This document shows positions 23,635 through 35,955 of a stretch of DNA of 64,000 bases, piece by piece. A program made the position numbers and the translations under genes. Source of the stretch: Calycina herbarum (lineage: Eukaryota; Ascomycota; Leotiomycetes; Helotiales; Pezizellaceae); the NCBI GenBank assembly GCA_001414485.1, contig LLEY01000156.1:80485-144484 (forward strand), in the 5' to 3' direction. How positions within the stretch are numbered: position 1 is the stretch's first letter; every line of letters begins with the position of its first letter. The notes under the pieces are model-generated. The model was not told the origin of the DNA and did no database searches. It was given only the letters and a program-made list of their open reading frames with translations.

Positions 23635-26113
23635 ATGAAGCTCCTCAACCTGTCGCTACTCGCCATCACGGCTCTCTTCAATGTCACAAATGCAGCAGCT
23701 TTACAAACTCCCAAATCAACGTTTACCCCCGCACGGCCTCCGGCGATACCTCTTGCTGTCAAGTCACCTTACCTGAGTACCTGGTTATTTGCTGGTAGCG
23801 ATGGAGGAAATGGAGGCTACCTGGCTGGTCAATGGCCTCAATTTTGGGCGTATGTTTCATCCAAACTCTTTTCTTGTTCAAAACTAACTTATTTCGAAGT
23901 GGACAAACCACTGCCTGGACGGGATTGATTCGTGTGGATGGTGTAGCATACACATGGATGGGAGCTCCAGGATCCCAATCAGTTTTCCAGAAGGCTTTTA
24001 CTTATACGGCAACTTCAAGTCAATTTACGATGGATGTTGGTGGGAAGATTGAGAGTAAGTAACCTGTGACTTTCCCCTTTGCTTTCAGTCTCCCCAGATC
24101 TCACCTCTGGGATTTTGATATCGTCTTCCCCGCATTCTCAATTCTCTTTTTCGCTAGAGTTTACTAACTTGCCATAGTGAATATCACCTTCACTTCCCCA
24201 GTTGAACCAGATGACATCAAGCGCCAATCGCTTTTGTTCTCATATCTAGAGGTCAAAGTGAGTTCGATAGACGGGGCAGGTCATCAAGTACAAATTTACA
24301 CAGACATTTCTGCTGGTGAGCTATTTCTAATTCATCAACATGGGAAACAACTGACTCATGAAACAGAATGGGTTGCTGGAGACCACAGCTCTATAGCACA
24401 ATGGGACTACGGCGTGACAACAGACAACGTTGCTTATCACAAAGTTTATAGACAAACTCAACTCGCATTCAGCGAAACCTCAGATCAAGCTGACTGGGGC
24501 AACGTCTACTATTCCACTAAAAACAGCTTGAACCTTGCATATCAATCTGGTCCTGATTCTGTAGTTCGCCAACAATTCTTGAAAAATGGTACTTTGACAA
24601 ACACCAAGGACACAAATTACAGACCAATCAGCCAAGATTGGCCGGTTTTCGGGTACTCAAGTGACTTTGGCACTGTTCAACGAGAAACTCACTCAACTCT
24701 TTATACCATTGGGATCGCTCAAAAGCAAGCTATTCAGTTTGATGGTACAACTGGAATCATTCCTCTTTCTTCGTTGTGGACAAGCTATTTTGCAACCGAA
24801 GAGGATTCTGTGAGTGCTCAAACAGCTCTTGGTATTGCCATCAACTAATGTTCTCAGGTCGGATTTTTCTACAATGACTACGGTACTGCAGGTAGAACCG
24901 CTCGAACTCTCGATGCCAAGATCGCCAAAGATTCCGTCGCTGCTGGAGGCCAAGCCTATTCAATTGCCACGACTCTTGCAACTCGACAAGCATTCGGAGC
25001 TACTCAACTCGTTGGAAACTTGACGAAGCAATATCTATTCTTGAAGGAAATCAGCTCTGATGGCAATACTCAGACTGTGGATGTCATTTTCCCGTATCAC
25101 CCGATTCTTCTTTACTTGAAGCCTGAATGGTTGAAATTACTGCTGGATCCACTGTTTGAGAATATGGAGAGTGGACATTATCCTAATAAGTATTCGATGC
25201 ATGATCTGGGGGCGCATTATCCAAATGTAGGTCATGGTTTCTGTTCTCGTATTACTAACTTGTTCCTTGCGTTTGATTCAGTTGCCACCAGAAGACATGT
25301 TTCGAAGGCTGACTCGATTACCAGGCGACCGGACATCCCGATGGTCTCGATGAGCCAATGCCCCTAGAGGAATGTGGAGATATGCTTATCATGACACTCG
25401 CATACGCCCAAAGACTCAAGGATAAGGACTACCTCAAACAACACTTCAAACTCCTCGATCAGTGGACCCAATACCTCATCGAAGAAGCTCTCATTCCCGC
25501 AGATCAAATCTCCACCGACGATTTCGCAGGCTCCCTAGTCAACCAAACAAATCTTGCACTCAAAGGCATCATCGGCATCCAAGCCATGGCCGCAATTGCA
25601 AACGTAACCGGAAACACAGTAGTAGGAGCAAACTACACCAAAATTGCCTCCTCCTACCTCACACAATGGCAGAAACTAGGAATCGCCCACGACGCAAAAC
25701 CTCCACATACAACACTCGGTTACGGTCTGAACGATACCCACGGTCTCCTCTATAATCTGTACGCCGATAAAGAGTTAGCTCTCAACTTCGTACCCCAGAG
25801 TATCTATGATATGCAATCTGCTTTCTACCCGACGGTCATGTCTACGTATGGAGTCCCGCTAGATACGAGACATGATTATACGAAGAATGATTGGGAGTTT
25901 TTTAGTGCTGCTATCTCTAGTGCATCGACGAAGCAAATGTTCCTTGACCGCATTGCGAAATGGATTCAGGAGACGCCTACTAATCTTCCGGTGACAGACT
26001 TGTATGATGCTGATACGGGGAATTGGCCGATTGGGAGTGGGCATTTTGCTGCGAGGCCGGTGGTGGGGGGGTATTTTGCGTTGTTGGCGTTGAATGGGGC
26101 TGTGGGGTTTTGA
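23635..26113 (+). CDS. gtaA: Secreted glutaminase A
   Basis: Hydrolyses L-glutamine to glutamate and ammonia outside the cell. Six exons: 23635-23849, 23900-24054, 24178-24315, 24367-24809, 24858-25226 and 25325-26113, total 2109 bp, about 702 residues, the usual length of fungal GtaA. All five introns have GT-AG ends and keep the frame. A signal peptide is clear (MKLLNLSLLAITALFNVTNA). The N-terminal DUF5127-type beta region holds AVKSPYLSTWLF, GQTTAWTGLIRVDGVAYTWMG and WDYGVTTDNVAYHK. The C-terminal helical part has SMHDLGAHYPNATGHPDG, PLEECGDMLIMTLAYA, DDFAGSLVNQTNLALKGIIG and NDWEFFSAAISS. Several N-x-S/T glycosylation sites are present. No defect is seen. It probably serves nitrogen scavenging. 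Confidence 0.95.
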
Positions 26114-27769
26114 TATGGATGAGGGATGAGGGGTATGATGGGTGTTTGAATTGCATGGTTTGTTGAAGGTGGGCTATTGGCGTTTCAGGGGCATCATATT
26201 TTCCGGAGCTTAACCTGTGCGGAACAGGTAGGTGGGAATAGGGAGTAGTTCGTGGGATTGCGGTTCATGGTGGTTTATGGTAGGGAGCGGAGAGTTTACT
26301 TAATAGACTTATTGAATTGATTCATTGCATACTTGATACTTTGGGTTTTCCGAGTCCGAGGGGTGAAGAAATATGCGTGCGTGTTGTTGCTTCTCTTGTG
26401 CTTTGAGATGAAGTTTGTTTTATTGTTGGTCAGGGGTTTGTCGATAGTGACTGGGTTCTTTGGGTTTTAGTCCTAGTGTGGTCCTGAGATTATGGAAGGA
26501 ATGATGAAAAGCACCTCCTAGGGTGGTTTAAGGTCCTGGAGCTGTGAACTAACTGCCCGGAAATAAAATCGTCGAAAATAAATTGCTCGGAAATAGATTA
26601 AAGTGAATATTTAGGAAATAGTACTTTCTCAATAACGTTTGCACCCTGTAGACATTAAAGGTAGTAGTAAATAGGCTCTCTACAAAAAGTACTAATGTGT
26701 AACTTATATAACTTAACACCAAAGGGTTATAAATATTTACCAAAAACATGAGTATAGACGCGTAATATGCAGTAGTATTATATCCGAGCTGGTAATCTGC
26801 TGTTGGCGTAGAGTTATTACTGTGCAAAGGACTTCTTAACAAATTACTTCTCTGAGTTACTTGAATTATTGTCTCTTCTACTTGACAGTTAACGGGGGCA
26901 GTAATGAAGCGCACTGCAGGGGTGGAAGCAGCTTATCACAGAAGTATATTTTTGAGGCGTGTTGAAGGACGTAACCCCCCTGAAATAGACTCCAATGAGA
27001 AAAAATTAAAAGAAATTATTACTCTCCTTAAACACATCACTTTATAAGTAATAGTAGTGGGCTGAGCCATGTTATAACTTAACGTGACCATCCACTGAAG
27101 GATAAGATATCCCTCCCAATGTTGATATGTAGGAAAAATAACGTGCACTGAAAAGTGGGTAAAATTGGGTACTATTGAGGCTCAATTGCGCTGCAAGTGG
27201 GTTTCAGTGAAGTCATCAACCATATTGTAATATGTGCATATGCTTGGAGTCGTCTAAAGTGCCGTTTCAAGCGTAAAAGCATCCGCTTTGAGCGCCCATT
27301 CCCCCCCCCCCTACATATCGGCATTAGAAGGGTTAGTGTTATGGATTTCATTATTCTAGTATCACATTACTTGAAAAATGAAGAAAATTTCTAAGTAAAT
27401 CTCTTGTCAGTCCTAGGGAAACATTAATTTACGTATGTATCCATGTCATGAGATAGCAGGTAGCCATTTCTTGACAGCATTTTCGCTGAATTCACTAGCG
27501 GTAACTCAGACCAGAAGTTGAACATCTCAGTTATTTAATTCACCAAAGTGATGTTCTTTGCACCTGTTCCTGGCCTTGTGCGAATATAAATAAAAACACA
27601 TCACTGTCATACTTCTAGAAATTACAACTTCAACAGACCAAGACCCAGAAGAGCAGAACATTCCCACCAAAACAAACAAGGCCACTACGACTCTTCTTAA
27701 GCTTTGAACAAGCTTGAACGCATGCCACCACAGGTGTATTGTTGAGCACTTTACAAAAAAGACAGCAAT
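26114..27769. other. Intergenic, no supported gene
   Basis: AT-rich from about 26540 to 27170, with a poorly supported minus-strand frame (26549-26914) that may be a decayed transposon piece (contains YQLGYNTTAYYASIL). A run of C lies at about 27300-27311. The stretch 27530-27769 is the leader of the next locus. Confidence 0.35.
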
Positions 27770-29550
27770 ATGGTGAAGTACAAGGGTCTTTGTAAGGTGA
27801 CAGACCATCGCAAGTTCTTTTTAGGTATGTTAAGTTTTTAAAATCTTACAATTATGTCAATAGCTAATTTGAAAAAAGAACAGGAGGGAACAGAAGGTTC
27901 GCTTGGGCCACTCTATTGCATAAAGAGAGATATACAACCACCTCCTATTCCTCAGAACGAGCACCACGAGTTAGCCACCTCAGAGAAGAACAATGATGAG
28001 GCACCCATTGATGACCTCGAGAGAGAGAAGAAACCAAACACTGATTTCTATGATCCAAGTACGTCACCAAGATGCTATGCAAGATAGCTTTCTGCTAACC
28101 CACGGACGAACATAGGCTCTTGGATTATTGTACCATATCCAGTCTTTGCGAACGGAACGCCCTGTCATGCCCTATTTCCAGATTACAAAAGCTTCAGATT
28201 AGTAGAGTGGCCCACTATTGCGGAAAAGACGAATTCATTGACAGGATTTAAGGATCTTCCAGGAGAAGTAGGTACCTTATTCAATATTACACTTTATATC
28301 TTCGGGTATTTCGAAATAGCTAGTGACTTTACTCTCGTGCTTCAGCTTAAAAACCGAATTTGGGAATTAAGTTTGCCAGAGCCAAAGATTGTTGGCGTCT
28401 TCTGTGGGGAGCCGTTTGTGATAGACAGATATTCTCACGAGCATACTAGCTATCAACACATGTTCACCTGCAGAGACTCGAGAGCCATCTTCTTCTTGCA
28501 CTATCAAAATATTCAACCTTCTGCGGCATTTGAACCAGCAAGAAAAATGCCGTCTTGCCGCCCTAAGCCAATATACCTCGATGGCGCCAGGGACACACTT
28601 CTGCTACCCTTTCACCACGACTCAAGATTGACCTGGGCTCTGTCGCCTCTGGACTTAAGTGCCGTGCAAAATTTTGCCTTTCAATTCTTAAGCAGGCGGT
28701 GTTTCTAGCTGAGTGTTACCTGTATCAACGAGTGGATCGACAACTGCCCATCAGTTAGGAATATATCCTGGGTCATGAACATTCAAGATAGCATCGGAGG
28801 CGATATTGAAACAGAGGCGGGTCTGATAAAGAATCATCGTTGCTGTGAAAATTGTTATATTGACGTTGACAAGGAGAGAAATTACCACAGACGACACTTG
28901 GTCCCGGTGACTTCACGACTTGTATCGGCCAAAACGCACTCGAATTATGCCTACAGCGGAGGACTTCCAGCAACAGGCATTCAAGGGGCTATTCAACGCT
29001 GGCTACGGAGGGCAAATTGGGTATACAAAGACTTCAAACGACTCACCAATGAAACGGAGAGGTGGAAATCTATCAACTTCAATTGCTCTATTGTAGGAAG
29101 AGAATCCTGCCTCGAGTGGTCGAGAGCAGAATTTTGTATCTCGCGCCAAGAGAGTCCGGAAATTATGAGGACGCAGGGGAAGTTGCATACTATACAATCA
29201 GATCCGTGACTCAATGCGTACATGGTGAGAGATATCTAGTCTTTACAGACAGTTCCGATGGAGATGCGTCGGACTTCTATTTTGTGCGGCAAGAAAGAAG
29301 AGTGGAGGATGACTTATATGACGGATTGATGGAATTATTTGAGGAAAAGAGTTCCAGACCTCCTGAAACTTGCCAAAAGACACAGGGGGGTATGGTATTG
29401 GCCGCTCGTCATAAGGGGGAACAGCAAGGTCATTTTTCGTATATCTATAGGCCAATCAATTTGGAATGTCAACTACCAATGGGCCCAATATATCTCGGTG
29501 AGTTTGATTGGAATTCACGATGGGTAGATGGAGACCTCTCAGAGTGGTAA
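27770..29550 (+). pseudogene. 2EXR-domain gene, long subtype, with one stop and one frameshift
   Basis: Exons 27770-27824, 27864-28058, 28116-28267 and 28346 onward, with introns 27825-27863, 28059-28115 and 28268-28345 at the same places as the intact relative at 33640; exon 3 is 152 bp in both. Exon 3 encodes WIIVPYPVFANGTPC...LVEWP and ends KDLPGE; exon 4 opens LKNRIWELSLPEPKIVGVF, then FTCRDSRAIFFLHY and PIYLDGARDTLLLP. An in-frame TAG at 28706 (one change from CAG) is followed by more family sequence. Near 29125-29140 the sense moves to another frame (ILYLAPRESGNYEDAGEVAYYTIRS; offset equals loss of one base) and ends at 29550. Apart from these two lesions the locus is complete. Confidence 0.85.
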
Positions 29551-30324
29551 AAAACCACCGAGTAACCAGCTGGTTGAGAGAAGAGGAGAAATTGTAGATA
29601 ACTATGGAATGAAGCATACACTCTTTATTACCCTATTTTCATGTTTTGTAGTGAGACTAAATCTTTGGAATGTTTTCGTAGAAGGTTCCCATTGCCCTGG
29701 GAATTTGCCAATGTCGGGTAATGGGTGTGGGGCTAGATTTCAACTATTGCAAAAGGAGACTTAACGCGATGCCTTATTCTTTAATAAGAATATCTAAAAC
29801 ATTTACTTTTGTAACTGGTTATAAGATCATGCGAACTAAAAGGAGACCAAATTTTCACAACATCAATACACATTACCGACATTGTGAAAAAGTTGAAGAA
29901 GTTGAAGAAAATGAAAGAAATGCACACAAAATGATATTCCTTGATCAAGAGTTAACCCAACCACAGTGACTATTGTTGAGGGATGGTGCCGTCTCTTTCA
30001 CCCAAACTCAGTGTGAGCAAGGAATACTCAGGTACTCAAGTAGTACTCAGAGTAATGTGAGTAGAGTAGAGTAGAGTAGAATAGTTACTTATGACTACTT
30101 AAGTAGTACTCTGAGTAGTATACCATAAATAGAAATAAATAACTAAAGTATAAAGTAGTTATCTTTAAAGTCTATATCTTTATCCTTCTTCTCTCTCTTC
30201 TTTCTTTCTTCTTTAGTCTCTTCTTCTAGATAAAGGCCCTAGCTTTTTAGACTAATTATAGCCTTATTAGTAGGTAGATTAGTATTTAGAAGTGTTATTT
30301 TTAAGCTAGATAAATATTAGTATA

Positions 30325-32624
30325 ACGTGGTATATCAGTACCCTGCGCATATCAGTACCCTGCGCACTTGAAATCTCATACAAAAAACGTCTGTACACAA
30401 CCGTGCACTTTACGTATTTATTTATAAAAAAATCTAAAATTGAAATTTTAGTTTTATTAATATAAGAGTATTCTTAATTTTTAGGTTTTAAATATTACTT
30501 ATCTTATATTAAAGTGTTATTTAGAAAAGGAAAAATAGATAATGATTACAGGGGTATTTTTAAGCGAATTATTAATTAAAACTAGTAAAGAATTAAAATT
30601 GTTATTATTATAACGTGGTATACTAGGACCTCGTGATTATCAGGACCTCGTGAATTTTTTCCTACTCTACTACTTTAAAATATAATAAAACTACTATAAC
30701 ATATTAAATTAATTAAAACTACTCGGAATCTAATAAATTAGATATATCTATAACTTCTTAACACGTCTATGTATTATAACTAGTTTTTCTATAAGTACTA
30801 TAACGTCGCTAAGTCGTTTATCCTTCATCTTCTCTACCCTCCCTAGAGCGCTTGTTACGTCGAACCTGCTCCTCTGTATTCTTCTAAGCTAATCCGTCCT
30901 GTGTATCCTCTATAGTAAGTGTACCTCCTTCTTAGACATAGGTATTTTTAGCCCTCCGGCGTTTGCTAAGGGCTTTATTTGCTGTTCGAAGTATATAGAC
31001 CTGGGCTAATAAGAGGGTTACCTTATAGGCTAATCGCTCTATACCTTTTACTAATAAAGCGATTGTCTAGAAAATAGGTGTTAGCGAGCTTCTTTAGTAA
31101 CGAGTAATATGATCCTTAATAAGAGTTGATTACGAAAGAGCTTTAGAAGGGTTATAAGTAGTCTAGGAGACCTAAGGGGTAGCGTCGGTAGAGGAGGGTC
31201 TAGTAGGTATAGGAGTCTATAACTTAATATTAAGCTTTAAGATCATAGTCTAGGGTTCTAGAGGCACTAGACCAGCTCTACAGAACCTAGCTTTAGCGTT
31301 TTAGGTTGTTATTAACTAGTTATAGGCTATGTAAAACGTAAGAAAGAACTCGACCTTAGTAATATAGTTTATATAAGCTTTAATAAAGGTCTCGATTTAA
31401 CGTCTATATATATGTTTAAGAATACTAAAACACCTAATATTAAGTAGCTAGGTTAGATGAGACGAATAAGGAGATAGGTAAAGAGTAATAATATTATATA
31501 ACTTATAATACTCTTAGAATACTACTGATTTATAACTCTTATACCTATCTAGAACTAATATTTGATATAGCTCTTTTATATAACTATAAGTATACTTATT
31601 AAAGTGTTCTAGCTATTCTAAGCCTGTCTTATTATTAGTCTATCTATTACTAGTTGGTTTAATAACCTAGTTATTAGGAAGACCGCTCTTAGTATACTAA
31701 CTAGTAAGGTGATTTTTCCTTTGAACTACTAAGAATAGAGGGATGCTTAAACCCTCTCTATTAATATAGATAATTGCTATAGCTTATTCCTAATTACCTG
31801 GCTAGATAGTCTTACCTCTGCTACGTTAATTAGTACGTATAATAACTATTCTAGTATAGATAATACTTATTATAAAACCAGTCTCGTTAAAGTTATAGAA
31901 ATCGTAGTCTTAGATCCTATATTTCGCCTATATATTCTCTACTAGTTAAAACCACGTACTAATTAGCTTAGGATCTTCGTATAAGGCCTTTTAGAAATCG
32001 TAAACACGATTAAAACGCGTTTTTAGTTCTAGACGTCGTTATATAAATCGTTATACCTAGTTCTTTCTAACACGTTATCCTCTACGTAACTCGAGTATAT
32101 AATTTGCTATATCTTCTATACTACCTAGCTAGGGCGCAAATCCTCTTATATCTAGATTAAGTATATTTTAAATAATCACCTCCTCTTCTATTATAGTTAT
32201 TTTATAATTTGCTAGCCAGCGTTTGCTAAGAGTAGTTCAACTAGCTATTCTATTAGTAAGTGTAGAATAAGGGACTCTGTATAGCTTCGCAGCTTTACTA
32301 CGGTTTATTTGTTTAGATGATCGAATAGCTTTGATAGCTAGGATAATTCGAGCTTCTTAGGTTTGAGATTCTATTAGGTAGTTGTTAAGAAAACGCGTGT
32401 TAAAGTTGGAGGTAGTAGAGTAGGGAAAAAATTCACAAGGTCCTGATAATCACGAGGTCCTGGTATACTACGTTAATATTAAACTCTTGTTTCCTTAGTA
32501 AAATTTCAATTTTAGATTTTTTTATAAATAAATACGTAAAGTGCACGGTTGTGTACAGACGTTTTTTGTATGAGATTTCAAGTGCGCAGGGTACTAATAT
32601 ACGTAGGGTACTGATATACCACGT
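30325..32624. mobile_element. Pogo/Fot1-type MITE (about 437 bp) split by a second element
   Basis: The left end is ACGTGGTATATCAGTACCC and the inverted right end begins ACGTGGTATATCAGTACCC, with TA on each side (30323-30324 and 32625-32626). The inverted repeats are about 150 bp and include a doubled motif (ATCAGTACCCTGCGCA twice in the left arm) and CATACAAAAAACGTCTGT. Without the inserted element at 30613-32473 the length is about 437 bp, near the 433 bp of the MITE at 58007-58439, with which it shares GGTATTTTTAAGCGAAT in the core. It codes for nothing. Confidence 0.85.
30613..32473 (-). mobile_element. Fot1/pogo-type DNA transposon, 1861 bp, RIP-dead
   Basis: The ends are ACGTGGTATACTAGGACCTC and, inverted, ACGTAGTATACCAGGACCTC, flanked by TA (30611-30612 and 32474-32475). 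A doubled motif, AGGACCTCGTGA, occurs twice at each end. Length is typical of Fot1-like elements. The minus strand keeps the C-terminal part of a pogo/Fot1 transposase, for example PPLPTLPLRSPRLLITLL near 31170 and QIKPLANAGGLKIPMSKKE near 30970, with many stops made from Gln and Trp codons. It sits inside the MITE at 30325-32624, which sits inside a hAT element. Confidence 0.8.
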
Positions 32625-32660
32625 TATATATATTATTAGATATTTAAGAAGAAGGATTAC

Positions 32661-32882
32661 TTATAACTTATATTCCTTCTTTAAATATTGCTTTAAATCT
32701 ATTATAAATTTAGAAGAAAGACTGATTCTAAGAAGACTCTCTATTTTTACTCTAGGATCTAAGATTAAAGCTATATATAAAGCTCTATTCTTAGATTCTA
32801 GAACTCTGTTCTTAGGATAGTACTTTCTTAGCTTAGCTATACTTTTATTAAGAGCGTTTATAAGATCTTTTATCTTCTTCAA
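32661..32882 (-). pseudogene. hAT transposase fragment
   Basis: The minus strand reads LNKSIAKLRKYYPKNRVLE then ALYIALILDPRVKIESL, resembling the hAT transposase segment where a K-L-x-K-Y-Y run is followed by Y-A-A-A-L-I-L-x-P. The short surviving frame is interrupted by stops on both sides. Its presence supports calling the host element hAT. Confidence 0.55.
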
Positions 32883-33117
32883 GAGTTAGTTATATATATA
32901 TAAGTAAGAAGTAAGAAAGAGAGTAGAAAAGAGATCTCGCTTAAGCTCTCAGCAGCCTCGGAGCCTACCCCGACGCCACTCCGAGTCTCGGCCCGGCCTG
33001 GTCCGATACGGCCCGAATACTTAGAGTACTATGAGTAGAGTAGAGTAGTACTTAAAATTGGTTGAGTAGAGTAGAGTAGTGGTCACTACTCTACTCTACT
33101 CTACTCATTTCTCACTG

Positions 33118-33639
33118 TCTTTGTACAATTGATGAGAGACACTTAAAATTGGCAATGCACTCTTTGTAATAGACAGATGTAGCCTAACAAAATGATTTGA
33201 TTCCTTTAATCGAAGCCTAGATTCAGACTGCAGATTGTTTTCCCAACGAGCTGTGAGAGCCTTCAAAAATTCTTAGGATTAAATTGATCCTTACCTAGGA
33301 ACTGTAGGTAGGAGTTTTGGGGAGTTGTTTGAGTAGCTACTAGATAACCATGAAGCTATTATTGATTGTTCAATTCACTACTATTAAGGAAGAGAAACCA
33401 ACTGAGCCTTTCCTAATTCACCACATCAACGGCTGGGGTTTGTAACTTGTGTAGAATTTCCTATTTAGAAAGGTCACCACCTAACCTTGATAGCTAAACA
33501 TCAACAAATAAAACAACGCTACCTCATAACTTCAGCCTATCTCTCCTTTTCAAATTGCGGAACTTATAGAATCAGGTTACGAGGCTGGTTCTCTTTGAAA
33601 ATCTTGTAGAAAGGAGTGGTGTAAGACAGCTATATCACA
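33118..33639. other. Promoter region of the intact 2EXR gene
   Basis: Normal composition returns here. No element or gene was seen between the hAT right end and the ATG at 33640. Confidence 0.4.
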
Positions 33640-35466
33640 ATGACGAAATACATCTCTCTCCGCATCAAGGAAGAAGACCCAAAGGCTAAACAATTCTTTA
33701 TAGGTATGGCAGGACTCCGATACTTTGCTTCCTCCTTTCATAAACTAATGTAACAACAGTCCGTGGTGAACTAAGTGAAGCAGTTGGCGACCTTCATTGG
33801 ATTCCTAGAAGTTCACCAGTCATCAGCAAACAATCTGAACACGAAAACCAAACACTAAGAACCAGGGAATCAAGCACAGAGGGGGGAGACGATAAGGACG
33901 TTGAGAGTGATAGAGTCGTCCCAAGTAACTCTGAGGTGGACCAGCAACATTTTAGGAACACTTACAACCCAGGTAAGCAAGCAGAATGCCATCAAAGTGG
34001 GAGGTTCTCATAACTGACATGAAGAACTAAGATGCTTGGAGAATCGTACCACAACCTACTTTCGCAAACGGCAAATTGTGTGATGGTTTCCATCCTGAGG
34101 ACCATTCAAAATTCAAACTCGTGGATTGGCCAGTTATTGAAGCACACAAGCCATTGCCAGATTTTGCGAATCTCCCTGGTGAGGTAAGTACTTTTTCATT
34201 CTCTATTCTTCTTTCTCCATCAAGCTATTGGGTTCAAGCATTTCAACGAAATTACATTTTACCTATTCAAATGCTGACTTAATCTCAATTTAGCTCAAGA
34301 ATCGGATCTGGGAATTGAGTTTACCAGAGCCAAGAATCATCGGCATATCATTCATAAAAGATTCCGGGGCTCTAGCAGAAGGAACGCCGTTCGCAATCGA
34401 TAAATATGCCAACGAACACCCCAGTGCTCAACACATGTTCACCTGCCGCGACTCTCGAGGTATCTTTCTATCTCACTATCGGCCCTTCCAATATCTGGCT
34501 CTACTCAAGGAAAAATGGACGAGAGTGAGAGGTAGAAAGCCAATCTATATTGATGGGACCAAGGACACAGTGTTGTTCCTTCAATTGAGGTTTAGTGAGG
34601 AGTTAAAATACTTGAATGTCTATGGCCTTCAAAACATTGGAATCCAACTTCTGCCCCGGTTCCTAGTGGCTGACGAATGGTTCCGCGGGACCATAAATCT
34701 CTTCCCAGATGTGAAGAATGTGTCTTACGTCCTGAACTATTCACATTACCCCGAAGACGATCGTTCTAATGGCGTAAACCCGTGTAAAGGAGCTCCCCAT
34801 CGACGACACTTGGTCTGTATAAAGTCAAAGTTTGTACATACCCCAAGACTTGCACGCTACCCGAAGTACTGGGAATATAGGACAGGCTATGACGGCATAT
34901 TCTACAGCTGGAAGTTCAAAACCGGAGCAATGCACAGGAGATTCAAACGAGCAAAACGCGCCAATGGCAAGAAGTGGAAAGGGATAAAGTTCACTTGCTC
35001 CCTTCTGGGCACGGAGTCTTGTCAAGAGTGGTGGCAGTCGGAGGTCTTACACCTTGTGCCAGAGACAGGGGATCAGCAGAACGCAGAGATCGCGTATTAT
35101 ACATTGAGACCCGTTGCCCGATGCGTACAAGAGAGCAGGGTCTTGATGTTTGAGGATTGTGGACTGCGATGGAATAATCATGACCCCAAGCAAGACCATA
35201 ACTTTATCATAGAAGAGAGAAGCGTGGGTAGCGAGCCAGAGTACGATTTGGCGGGACTATTTGAGGAAAACCCTTCTCAGCCAGCGGAGCAAAATCAGAA
35301 TGATGCTGAGATGGACGGAAGAGAGATGGTATTGACTTCTCGGCATCATGGGGAGAAGCAAATGGGACAGTACTTGTATATTCCCAGACAAGAAATCCCA
35401 GAAGTGCAACCCCCACTCGGTCCTATTCCATTTTGTATCAACGATCCAGATGCCGACCATTATTGA
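33640..35466 (+). CDS. 2EXR domain-containing protein, long subtype, intact
   Basis: Exons 33640-33703, 33760-33972, 34032-34183 and 34294-35466 give 1602 bp, about 533 residues. Introns (56, 59 and 110 bp) have GT-AG ends; the first two are phase 1. Exon 1 encodes MTKYISLRIKEEDPKAKQFF, exon 2 an acidic linker, exon 3 the module DAWRIVPQPTFANGKLC...KLVDWP ending FANLPGE. The 2EXR domain spans the last intron: LPGE-LKNRIWELSLPEPRIIG, then FTCRDSRGIFLSHY, and PIYIDGTKDTVLFL. The C-terminal half has KKWKGIKFTCSLLGTESCQEWW and IAYYTLRPVARCV, shared with the broken copies. This is the only undamaged long copy on the plus strand and serves as reference for the family here. Function is unknown; no signal peptide or membrane helix is seen. 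Confidence 0.8.
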
Positions 35467-35955
35467 AGATAGATAGTATTTTGAGCTTGCTTGAGGTGTG
35501 ATGAGATAGATTAGCCAGAAACAAAACAAAACAAGAGTAAACCTAGTTCTCCCAATTCGACGTAGACTCGCGGTAGACAAAAAAGTGTGAAAAAAGATGG
35601 CACCACAATTTGCAACCCAACCGTACTAAAACCGCGACGCAATAAATCTACAGCGAATAATCTTAAAAATACAACAGAAATTTAAATATATGTGCAAAGA
35701 CTTACTTTGGCCTTTCTAAAAATCTTTTATATTCTTTTCGTCGAGTTGTACGTGTTGACATTTCTTGTAGAATGAAGTTATTTTGTCAACGTACCGGGAG
35801 GTAGAGCGATCCCTTTACCGGGATTTATCCGTGACCCTTCTCGCATTATTTCGACCCACTTCATACGTTTGATGTTGCACGTTACAACAACAATGTAAAT
35901 ACCGTGGAACGCGCCACAGGGACATCTCCAAGGAAAAGAGCAGCATTCACCGGGG

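Larger units (their letters stand above)
30009..33117. mobile_element. hAT-type transposon, RIP-decayed, host of nested pogo-type elements
   Basis: The left end is CAGTGTGAGCAAGG at 30009; the right end at 33117, inverted, reads CAGTGAGAAATGAGTAGAG. Both ends carry GAGTAGAGTAG repeats and TACTC inverted arms. The minus strand near 32661-32882 keeps a hAT transposase piece, and sequence near 30160-30320 (minus) looks like its continuation. Two TA-inserting elements lie nested inside it. I could not find an 8-bp target duplication, so the ends are provisional. A GC-rich island (about 32950-33010) stands out in the AT-rich body. Confidence 0.65.

Noticed and set aside
30001..33125. 8-bp TSD for the large hAT element
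   Set aside because: CCCAAACT on the left and TCTTTGTA on the right do not match, so the ends remain provisional.
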